Positions 52,213-58,237 of a DNA stretch of 58,237 nucleotides are shown in pieces. Position numbers and translations under genes: made by a program. Within the stretch, counting starts at the first letter, position 1. Every line of letters starts with the position of its first letter. The DNA is from MGBC120314 sp051880495 (GTDB lineage Bacteria; Bacillota; Clostridia; Lachnospirales; Lachnospiraceae). The notes under the pieces were generated by a model. It did not search any database. It had not been told where the DNA came from and saw only the letters and a list, made by a program, of their open reading frames with translations. The DNA lies in NCBI GenBank assembly GCA_051880495.1, contig JBJEOB010000076.1, positions 1 through 58,237 on the forward strand. Reading direction: 5' to 3'.

Positions 52213-52701
52213 ATGACATTTGAAGTGCAGATTACAGTAAATGATATGTTTGATTACAACATATATCACAATTACAGAAATTTTCAGGGCATATTAAGCC
52301 TTATTCTGGGTGTAATAATGCTGGTGCTGTGTGGAGCAGCCATAATACAGGATGGAAATATAAGTTATATACTTATTATGGGATTTTTCGGATTGTTCTT
52401 CACGATAATAACACCTGTAAGGATATATTTTAAGTCAATGCAGCAGGTAAAACTTACGCCGTTTTTCAGAAAACCGATAAAGTATACACTGACAGCCCAA
52501 GAACTTACAATAGAACAGGGCGATGAGAAAGCTGTAATAAGTATGGAAAATATTGTGAAGGCAGTTGAAACAGGAAAATCGATAATACTTTATGTGAACA
52601 GTGTAAGAGCCTATATTCTGCCAAAAAGAGAACTGGGTGAAAATGTACCAAAGATAAAGGAAATAATCAAAAATTCAAAAGCCCGAAAAGTGAAATTTTA
52701 A
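52213..52701 (+). CDS. YcxB-like membrane protein
   Basis: The start is ATG 52213 after GGAAAGG; a TTG at 52189 overlapping tex is less likely. The 162-residue protein has two membrane segments (about 26-45 and 52-72) and a C-terminal domain of about 85 residues (YTLTAQELTIEQGDEKAV, then VRAYILPKREL) typical of YcxB-like proteins. The function is unknown. Its close packing between tex and tsaE suggests co-transcription only. Confidence 0.72.
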   Translation: MTFEVQITVNDMFDYNIYHNYRNFQGILSLILGVIMLVLCGAAIIQDGNISYILIMGFFGLFFTIITPVRIYFKSMQQVKLTPFFRKPIKYTLTAQELTIEQGDEKAVISMENIVKAVETGKSIILYVNSVRAYILPKRELGENVPKIKEIIKNSKARKVKF

Positions 52702-52717
52702 TTGGATGGAGTCAGAA

Positions 52718-53146
52718 GTGGAAGTAATAGAATCATACAGCGCAAAAGAGACATATGAACTTGGAGAAAGATTAGGTAAAGAAGCTATACCGGGACGGGT
52801 ATTTTCACTGATTGGTGATCTTGGTGTCGGTAAAACCGTATTTACACAGGGATTTGCAAGCGGACTTGGAATAAGCGAACCGGTGAACAGTCCTACATTT
52901 ACAATACTTCAGGTATATGATGAAGGTAAAATGCCATTTTATCATTTTGATGTGTACAGGATTGCGGATGTCGAAGAAATGGATGAAATCGGATATGAGG
53001 ATTATTTCTATGGTGAAGGTGTCTGCCTTATAGAGTGGGCTAATCTGATTGATGAGATTATGCCGGAAAACTATACGCAGATAACTATAGAAAAGGACCT
53101 GGAAAAGGGCTTCGATTATAGAAAGATTACGATAAAGGAAGTGTAA
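52718..53146 (+). CDS. tsaE: tRNA threonylcarbamoyladenosine biosynthesis ATPase TsaE
   Basis: I choose GTG 52718, six bases after GGAG; ATG 52706 in the same frame overlaps that ribosome site. The protein has 142 residues. Walker A is GDLGVGKT, followed by VNSPTFTILQVYDEG and FYHFDVYRI, then CLIEWANLI, all TsaE marks. TsaE hydrolyses ATP to support the TsaB-TsaD complex that makes t6A at position 37 of ANN-decoding tRNAs. tsaB follows by four bases. Confidence 0.93.
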   Translation: MEVIESYSAKETYELGERLGKEAIPGRVFSLIGDLGVGKTVFTQGFASGLGISEPVNSPTFTILQVYDEGKMPFYHFDVYRIADVEEMDEIGYEDYFYGEGVCLIEWANLIDEIMPENYTQITIEKDLEKGFDYRKITIKEV

Positions 53147-53150
53147 TAAA

Positions 53151-53861
53151 ATGAAAATTCTTGCTATTGAAAGTGCAACCATGGTTGCATCCGTTGCGCT
53201 TATAAGTGACGAAACACTGCTTGCAGAATACACCGTTAATCATAAAAAAACACACTCTCAGACTCTTTTATCCATGATTGATGAGATTGTTTCGATGATA
53301 GAAATGCCGCTCGAAGACCTTGATGCAATTGCTGTTTCAGGAGGACCGGGTTCATTTACGGGACTTCGTATCGGCTCAGCAACAGGAAAAGGACTTGGAC
53401 TTGCGCTTAATAAACCATTGATACATATTCCGACACTGGAGGCAATGGCATACCAGTTCTGCGGTACGGATTATGTTATATGTCCTATGATGGATGCAAG
53501 AAGGCAGCAGGTTTATTCAGGCATTTATAAATGTGATAAAGATATAGAAGTGCTGTATGACCAGAGCATAGAACAGATTGAGGATGTAATTGAAAGACTA
53601 AACAATATGGGCAGTAAAGTTATTCTTCTTGGCGATGGTGCCCAGGTCAATAAAAAATATATTATGGACAATCTTAAGGCTGAGTATTTATTTGCACCTG
53701 CCCATATGAACAGAAATAAAGCGTCTTCGGTGGCAGGACTTGCATTAAAATATTTTGCCAAAGGAAAAATTGAAAATGCAAGAGAGCATCTTCCTAATTA
53801 CTTAAGAGCTTCACAGGCTGAGAGAGAGTTAGAGGAAAAAATGAGTAATGAGGCAAAGTAA
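53151..53861 (+). CDS. tsaB: tRNA threonylcarbamoyladenosine biosynthesis protein TsaB
   Basis: The 236-residue protein has the Kae1-like actin/ASKHA fold: MKILAIESATMVASVALISD at the start and VSGGPGSFTGLRIGSATGKG in the middle. TsaB is the non-catalytic partner of TsaD. AAGGAAG precedes the ATG. The stop is one base before the rimI start, so the genes are translationally coupled. Confidence 0.93.
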   Translation: MKILAIESATMVASVALISDETLLAEYTVNHKKTHSQTLLSMIDEIVSMIEMPLEDLDAIAVSGGPGSFTGLRIGSATGKGLGLALNKPLIHIPTLEAMAYQFCGTDYVICPMMDARRQQVYSGIYKCDKDIEVLYDQSIEQIEDVIERLNNMGSKVILLGDGAQVNKKYIMDNLKAEYLFAPAHMNRNKASSVAGLALKYFAKGKIENAREHLPNYLRASQAERELEEKMSNEAK

Positions 53862-53862
53862 T

Positions 53863-54315
53863 ATGATTCTGCGCAGGATGGAATTAGACGATATAGAGAA
53901 GGTTGCCGATATCGAGGCTTCAAATTTTTCACTGCCATGGTCGCAAAAATCATTTGCAGATGCTCTTTTGAATGAGAACACGCTGTATGTGGTTGCGGTG
54001 GAAGATGATAAGATAATTGGCTACGCCGGTGCATGGTGTGTATTTGGTGAGGCAGAAATAACTAATGTGTGTGTCGATGAAAGCGCAAGAAAACGCGGCG
54101 TTGGGACAGAGATAATGAAATATCTCATTGAAATGGGGAGAGAACGTGAATGCGATGTTTTTTTTCTTGAGGTGAGAGAAGGCAACGAAAAGGCAATCGG
54201 GTTGTATGAAAAGCTTGGCTTTATAAGAATAGGAATTCGAAAGAATTTTTATGAAAGACCTGTTGAAAATGCTATTGTAATGTCATTGATGTCTGCTTCT
54301 GAAAGCAAGAAATAA
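53863..54315 (+). CDS. rimI: Ribosomal-protein-alanine N-acetyltransferase-like GNAT
   Basis: I choose ATG 53863, giving MILRRMELDDIEKVADIEAS, preceded by GAGG; ATG 53848 inside tsaB is an alternative. The protein has 150 residues. The acetyl-CoA loop is RKRGVGTEIM, with VREGNEKAIGLYEKLGF and the C-terminal KNFYERPVENAIVM typical of RimI. In E. coli RimI acetylates the N-terminal alanine of ribosomal protein S18; the link to tsaB is conserved in many bacteria. Confidence 0.9.
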   Translation: MILRRMELDDIEKVADIEASNFSLPWSQKSFADALLNENTLYVVAVEDDKIIGYAGAWCVFGEAEITNVCVDESARKRGVGTEIMKYLIEMGRERECDVFFLEVREGNEKAIGLYEKLGFIRIGIRKNFYERPVENAIVMSLMSASESKK

Positions 54316-54387
54316 TTCCCACTATGAATTTATATATGAGTTTAGGTATAATTACTCTATAGGTTCTGACAGACAGGGAGGAAAAGT

Positions 54388-54627
54388 ATGAGAACACATG
54401 TTAACACTAAGAAACTGGAAGTTGTATGTAACTGCTGTGAAAAGAGGCTTTCGGTTGAAAACGGAATTGTGATGGAAGGCGTTCTTAGAGTACAGGCTGA
54501 TTGGGGTTACTTTTCTAAAAAAGATGGGGAAGTACACTCTTTTGATATTTGTGAGGAATGTTATAACAAATGGATAACGGGCTTTAAAATACCGATTGAT
54601 ATTGTAAGAAAAACGGAAATGTTATAA
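54388..54627 (+). CDS. Small cysteine-motif protein, probable zinc binding
   Basis: The 79-residue protein has VCNCCEKR (Cys14, Cys16, Cys17) and ICEECYNKW (Cys55, Cys58), a likely four-cysteine zinc site, with the segment VLRVQADWGYFSKKDGEVHS between. GGGAGG precedes the ATG, and a TATAAT lies at 54350-54355 with a weak -35. It is a single small gene between rimI and rnz. Similar small proteins are widespread in Clostridia without known function. Confidence 0.68.
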   Translation: MRTHVNTKKLEVVCNCCEKRLSVENGIVMEGVLRVQADWGYFSKKDGEVHSFDICEECYNKWITGFKIPIDIVRKTEML

Positions 54628-54660
54628 AATAGAAATGATAAAAATGGTTAGGAGAATTTA

Positions 54661-55569
54661 ATGTTAGAACTTTGTTTGCTTGGAACAGGCGGTATGATGC
54701 CATTGCCTAATCGATGGCTGACGTCTTTGATGATGAGATATAATGGAAGCAGCATTTTGATAGACAGTGGGGAAGGAACACAGATTGCCATTAAAGAAAA
54801 AGGGTGGAGTTTTAATCCGATAGATGTTATCTGCATTACCCATTTTCATGCTGATCATATAAGCGGTCTGCCGGGACTTCTCTTAACTATGGGCAATGCC
54901 GAAAGGACACAGCCGCTTACAATGATAGGACCTAAGGGACTGGAGAGAGTGGTTGGTGCGCTAAGGACGATTGCACCTGAACTGCCATTTGAGATAAAGT
55001 TTATTGAGTTGACGGAAAATGTTCAGACGATACAATTTGAAGGATATGAGATAGAAGCATTTCGCGTTAATCATGCGGTCGTGTGTTACGGATATTCAAT
55101 GAAAATAAAAAGAGGCGGCAAATTCGATGTAGAACGGGCAAAGTCGCTGGAAATACCAATAAAGATGTGGAACCGCCTTCAAAAAGGTGAGACGATAGAA
55201 GAGGACGGAAGGCGTTTTACTCCCGATATGGTGCTCGGCGCAGAACGTAAAGGAATAAAACTGACCTATTGCACGGATTCAAGACCTGTTGAAAGTATAG
55301 TGAATGCGGCGAAAGAAGCAGATTTGTTTATATGCGAGGGAATGTATGGTGAGCCGGATAAGGACGCTAAGGCAAGGGAATATAAGCACATGACATTCAA
55401 GGAGGCCGCCCAGCTGGCACTGCAGGCAAACGTGAAAGAGCTGTGGCTGACGCATTATAGTCCATCGTTAGTCAGACCGGATGAATATATTGAAAGTGCA
55501 AGAAAGATTTTTAAGAATACCAAAACGGCCAGGGATGGCTTTAGCAGAACAATCCAGTTTGAGGATTAG
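54661..55569 (+). CDS. rnz: Ribonuclease Z
   Basis: The 302-residue protein is a metallo-beta-lactamase of the short RNase Z/ElaC type: LGTGGMMPLPNRW at the start, the metal motif THFHADHISGLPG, and later LTYCTDSRPV, EGMYGEPD and the HYSPS histidine. It cuts the 3' trailer of tRNA precursors lacking encoded CCA, which is the case for both tRNA genes in this window. TTAGGAG precedes the ATG. Confidence 0.92.
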   Translation: MLELCLLGTGGMMPLPNRWLTSLMMRYNGSSILIDSGEGTQIAIKEKGWSFNPIDVICITHFHADHISGLPGLLLTMGNAERTQPLTMIGPKGLERVVGALRTIAPELPFEIKFIELTENVQTIQFEGYEIEAFRVNHAVVCYGYSMKIKRGGKFDVERAKSLEIPIKMWNRLQKGETIEEDGRRFTPDMVLGAERKGIKLTYCTDSRPVESIVNAAKEADLFICEGMYGEPDKDAKAREYKHMTFKEAAQLALQANVKELWLTHYSPSLVRPDEYIESARKIFKNTKTARDGFSRTIQFED

Positions 55570-55601
55570 TTAAAAAGTTCTTTGGAAAGGAGGAGTGGCT
55601 T

Positions 55602-56180
55602 ACGAAATATATCAAAAAAATATTGCCAATTATTGTTCTGGCTGCACTGGCTGTAGGCTACTACTTCTATTTATCCAACAGGGATATAGCACCAAAGCAG
55701 CAGAATACAACGAACTCTGAAATAACCAAAATTGTTACAAGAAATCTTGACGGACAGTATTATCCGCAATTTCCAAGGGATGTCGTCCTGCTTTATGCGA
55801 AAATAGTAAAGGAATATTATGGAAGCAACGTTACGGAAACTGACATAGAACTTCTTGGAAAGCAGGCGAGGAAGCTTTTTGATGAGGAGCTTTTGGAAAA
55901 GAACCCTGAAGACGAGTTTTTTACAAATTTAAAGGCAGACATTAAGGCGTATAATGATTTGGAACGCATTATTACCAATATAGATGTTGAGAAGGCAAAT
56001 GACATTAAGGTTTTTACATTTGAAGGGAAAAGTTATGCAACTGTAAAGGTTGGATATCTGGTCAGGGAAAAGGCATCGGTGGCAACAATATGCCAACAGT
56101 ATACTTTAAGAAAGGATGATAACGGACAGTGGAAAATTCTCTATTGGGAGAGTTATGTTCCGGATGAAGATGATGAGTGA
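55602..56180 (+). CDS. Membrane-anchored protein of unknown function, apparent ACG start
   Basis: The reading frame has no ATG, GTG or TTG near the strong ribosome site AAAGGAGG (55586-55593). At perfect spacing (eight bases) stands ACG 55602, which would give a normal anchor sequence: start, KYIKKILPIIVLAALAVGYYF. The first conventional codon, TTG 55623, has no ribosome site and would cut the anchor. The protein of about 192 residues has one membrane segment (about 7-24) and an extracytoplasmic domain with QYYPQFPRDVVLLYAKIVKE and, near the end, NGQWKILYWESYVPDEDDE, seemingly a family restricted to Lachnospiraceae (perhaps DUF6715). It overlaps tsaD by 11 bases. Confidence 0.7.
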   Translation, partial: TKYIKKILPIIVLAALAVGYYFYLSNRDIAPKQQNTTNSEITKIVTRNLDGQYYPQFPRDVVLLYAKIVKEYYGSNVTETDIELLGKQARKLFDEELLEKNPEDEFFTNLKADIKAYNDLERIITNIDVEKANDIKVFTFEGKSYATVKVGYLVREKASVATICQQYTLRKDDNGQWKILYWESYVPDEDDE

Positions 56181-57198
56181 AAGTGATGTTTTAATTCTTG
56201 CAATAGAAAGTTCGTGTGATGAAACTGCGGCAGCAGTAATAAGAAATGGCCGCGAGGTAATGTCTAATATTATTTCGTCACAGATTGATTTGCATACATT
56301 GTATGGTGGTGTTGTTCCTGAGATAGCATCAAGAAAACACATGGAACAGATTAACCAGGTAATTGAACAGGCGTTGGAGACTGCCCATGTTACCATGGAA
56401 GATATTACTGCAATTGCAGTGACATATGGTCCGGGACTGGTAGGCGCACTGCTGGTGGGAGTTGCGGAAGCTAAAGCACTGGCTTATGCAACGAAAAAGC
56501 CATTGGTGGGAGTTCATCATATAGAGGGGCATATATCGGCAAATTACATTAATAATCCTGATTTGGAGCCTCCTTTTATATGTCTGGTTGTCTCGGGAGG
56601 TCATACACATCTTGTAAAGGTTCTGGATTATGGTAAATATGAGATTATTGGCCGAACCAGAGATGATGCAGCGGGCGAGGCATATGACAAGGTGGCTAGA
56701 GCTGTGGGACTTGGGTATCCCGGAGGACCGAAGGTTGACAAGCTTGCAAAGGAAGGCAACAAAGACGCAATTATGTTTCCGAGAGCGCAGGTTGAAGGCG
56801 CACCGTATGATTTTAGTTTCAGCGGTCTTAAGTCAGCTGTACTTAATTATATAAATTCATGTGAAATGAAGGGGGAGGAAATCAATCGTGCAGATTTGGT
56901 CGCATCATTCCAAAACGCCGTTGTAGAATCTCTCGTTTCAAGAACAATTGCAGTTGCTAAGGAATTTAAAATTGACAAGATTGCCATTGCGGGAGGCGTG
57001 GCATCTAATTCGGCACTTAGGGAGAGCATGGTTAAAGAATGTGAAAATAATAATTTTAAATTTTACAGACCTGAGCCTGTTTTCTGCACTGACAATGCTG
57101 CAATGATAGGTGTTGCCGGTTATTATGAATATATGAACGGAGTAAGACACGGCTTGGATTTGAACGCAGTGCCAAATCTCAAGCTGGGTGAACGGTAA
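56170..57198 (+). CDS. tsaD: tRNA N6-adenosine threonylcarbamoyltransferase TsaD
   Basis: The protein has about 342 residues. ATG 56170 is preferred (GGATGA upstream), with 56155, 56164 and 56173 as alternatives. Family marks are ILAIESSCDETAAAVI, the metal-binding HHIEGHISAN, LVVSGGHTHLV and AIAGGVASNSALR. It transfers the threonylcarbamoyl group to A37 of tRNA, working with TsaB and TsaE encoded upstream. The start overlaps the preceding gene and ispD follows by six bases. Confidence 0.95.
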   Translation: MMSESDVLILAIESSCDETAAAVIRNGREVMSNIISSQIDLHTLYGGVVPEIASRKHMEQINQVIEQALETAHVTMEDITAIAVTYGPGLVGALLVGVAEAKALAYATKKPLVGVHHIEGHISANYINNPDLEPPFICLVVSGGHTHLVKVLDYGKYEIIGRTRDDAAGEAYDKVARAVGLGYPGGPKVDKLAKEGNKDAIMFPRAQVEGAPYDFSFSGLKSAVLNYINSCEMKGEEINRADLVASFQNAVVESLVSRTIAVAKEFKIDKIAIAGGVASNSALRESMVKECENNNFKFYRPEPVFCTDNAAMIGVAGYYEYMNGVRHGLDLNAVPNLKLGER

Positions 57199-57204
57199 TC
57201 TGAT

Positions 57205-57891
57205 ATGGCAAAGAAAAATGTTGCAGTTGTTTTGGCAGGAGGCAAGGGTAAGAGAATGGGAATGGATATTCCCAAACAATATATTGCCGTAAATAATAAA
57301 ATGCTAATCTGCTATACGCTTGAATGTTTCCAAAACAGCTTTATTGATGAAATAGTAGTTGTTGTAGGCAAGGGTGAAATCGACTGGTTTAGAGAAAATG
57401 TATTGAATAAGTTTAATTTTTCAAAGGTGGTTTCAGTTGTTGAAGGCGGAGCGGAAAGATACAACTCTGTTTACAACGGCCTTATGGCAATTGAAAGTGC
57501 AGATTATGTATTTATTCATGATGGTGCAAGGGCGTGTATAACACAAGACATACTGAAGCGCGGATATGCGGCTGTGCTTGATAAACGTGCCGTCGTGGCC
57601 GGCGTCAAAGTAAAAGACACGATAAAGGTTGTCTCAGATGAAGGCATTATAACAGATACTCCTGACAGAAACCATTTGTGGCAGATTCAGACGCCTCAGA
57701 TATTCGAATTTGATTTAATTGTATCTGCCTATCAGGATATGATAAATGATCCTGACAGAGGAAATATTACTGACGATGCAATGGTTATGGAAAATTACGG
57801 TAATATCCCGGTGCACGTTTTTGAGGCTGATTACAACAATATAAAAGTAACAACACAGGATGATTTGGCTTTTGTAAAAAATGTTTTATAA
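57205..57891 (+). CDS. ispD: 2-C-methyl-D-erythritol 4-phosphate cytidylyltransferase
   Basis: The 228-residue protein has the nucleotidyltransferase motif VLAGGKGKRMG, then DIPKQYI, GGAERYNSVYNGL, VFIHDGARA and TPQIF, as in IspD. It forms CDP-methylerythritol from MEP and CTP in the non-mevalonate isoprenoid pathway. The related ribitol-phosphate enzyme TarI is similar, but no teichoic acid genes are nearby. It ends the tsaD transcript. Confidence 0.88.
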   Translation: MAKKNVAVVLAGGKGKRMGMDIPKQYIAVNNKMLICYTLECFQNSFIDEIVVVVGKGEIDWFRENVLNKFNFSKVVSVVEGGAERYNSVYNGLMAIESADYVFIHDGARACITQDILKRGYAAVLDKRAVVAGVKVKDTIKVVSDEGIITDTPDRNHLWQIQTPQIFEFDLIVSAYQDMINDPDRGNITDDAMVMENYGNIPVHVFEADYNNIKVTTQDDLAFVKNVL

Positions 57892-57906
57892 AAATCAAAA
57901 AAAGTG

Positions 57907-57935
57907 TTGACAATAAAAATTATAAATGATAGAAT
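57907..57935 (+). promoter_or_regulatory. Promoter of tRNA-Ser
   Basis: TTGACA (57907-57912), 17-nt spacer, TAGAAT (57930-57935), 36 nt before the tRNA. Confidence 0.75.
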
Positions 57936-57971
57936 AACAACTGTCGCTGAACAAGTGATAATTGAATATTT

Positions 57972-58057
57972 GGAGAGATACCGAAGTGGTCATAACGGGG
58001 CGGTCTTGAAAACCGTTTGTCTTCACGGGCGCATGGGTTCGAATCCCATTCTCTCCG
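57972..58057 (+). tRNA. tRNA-Ser (anticodon TGA)
   Basis: Acceptor arms GGAGAGA (57972-57978) and TCTCTCC (58050-58056) pair. The anticodon loop is CTTGAAA with anticodon TGA. A long variable arm (TTTGTCTTCACGGGCG region) marks a class II tRNA. CCA is not encoded. A weak hairpin (58061-58093) follows. Confidence 0.95.
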
Positions 58058-58150
58058 CTTAGCATAAAACCACTGCAAAGTGGTTTTAATGCTGAATAGA
58101 GATTTTTATTACAGCATATAGAATATTTTATATTTTTTATAAAAATTATA

Positions 58151-58182
58151 TTGACTTCTATTTTATACTGTGATAATATAAT
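58151..58182 (+). promoter_or_regulatory. Promoter, probably of an rRNA operon
   Basis: TTGACT (58151-58156), 17-nt spacer, TAATAT (58174-58179), with an overlapping TATAAT at 58177-58182. No gene follows inside the window. Confidence 0.55.
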
Positions 58183-58237
58183 CAAGCTGACCGCTGAAAC
58201 AGGTCGCAGGAACTTTGAAAATCGAACAGTGAAACAA
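58183..58237 (+). other. Probable rRNA operon leader (16S lies beyond the window end)
   Basis: The last bases (AGGAACTTTGAAAATCGAAC, then AGTGAAACAA) closely resemble the CTTTGAAAACTGAACA-type leader found before 16S rRNA in Firmicutes. The mature 16S start (GAGAGTTTGATCC-like) is not reached. Together with the strong promoter and the nearby tRNA this suggests an rRNA operon just outside. Confidence 0.5.

Noticed and set aside
57895..58185. Minus-strand 96-codon frame containing GENGIRTHAPVKTNGFQDRP
   Set aside because: It is the antisense translation of tRNA-Ser, a well-known false protein; no ribosome site and the tRNA is certain.
1..58237. CRISPR arrays, prophage, IS elements with transposase
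   Set aside because: No regularly spaced repeats, phage structural genes or intact transposase were seen on either strand.

Overview
The window is a low-GC, densely packed bacterial chromosome segment. It most resembles Lachnospiraceae (Clostridia). Pointers are strong AGGAGG-type ribosome binding sites, a type III glutamine synthetase, a class B sortase, a YjfB-type small protein, an MsmX-type sugar ATPase, FtsEX with a coiled-coil M23 hydrolase, and tRNAs without encoded CCA. The genus cannot be fixed from sequence alone. Nearly everything is chromosomal housekeeping; I see no prophage, CRISPR array, transposase gene or conjugative module.

Layout. 1-1240 is a worn accessory patch: the tail of an Rpn-like protein, an intact YbaK-type editing protein and two decayed gene remnants. 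1280-4699 holds membrane proteins with zinc-ribbon, L7/L12-like and TPM domains. 4744-6440 is an antiporter plus its TetR-type regulator. 6621-10158 is an AraC regulator with a three-gene ABC-2 exporter. 10280-14450 carries a MATE exporter, a patatin lipase, aspartokinase and luxS. 14541-18704 (minus strand) holds glnN, a sortase B and fructose-bisphosphate aldolase. 18865-22336 has a cyclophilin, a GNAT and small membrane proteins. 22409-24078 (minus) is glnB-amtB. 25366-28157 has tRNA-Gln, a structured repeat region, then thioesterase-cvfB-CAAX protease. 28413-30373 is a DUF2207-like/LemA pair. 31384-37772 runs MsmX-type ATPase, a PucR/CdaR-type regulator and the cell-wall cluster ftsE-ftsX-M23 hydrolase-S41 protease. 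37895-42741 is uvrBA. 42811-44737 is a glycosyltransferase/flavin oxidoreductase pair. 44836-49574 is livJHMGF. 50049-57891 is a translation and tRNA-modification block (tex, tsaE, tsaB, rimI, rnz, tsaD, ispD). tRNA-Ser and what looks like the leader of an rRNA operon close the window.

Themes. Nitrogen assimilation is represented by glnN, glnB, amtB and the liv system. tRNA quality is represented by YbaK, the Tsa proteins and RNase Z. Envelope growth is represented by ftsEX, its likely hydrolase, the S41 protease and the sortase.

The most unusual signal is non-coding. A small hairpin with a conserved tail recurs at least five times, each time directly after the T-run of an intrinsic terminator and in the same orientation. 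Two copies precede glnN and glnB-amtB and share about 70 nt. One more lies in a GC-rich nested hairpin cluster beside tRNA-Gln. Other points are a probable ACG start codon, terminators placed where they should block glnB to amtB and the MATE gene, and a possible LexA box before uvrBA.
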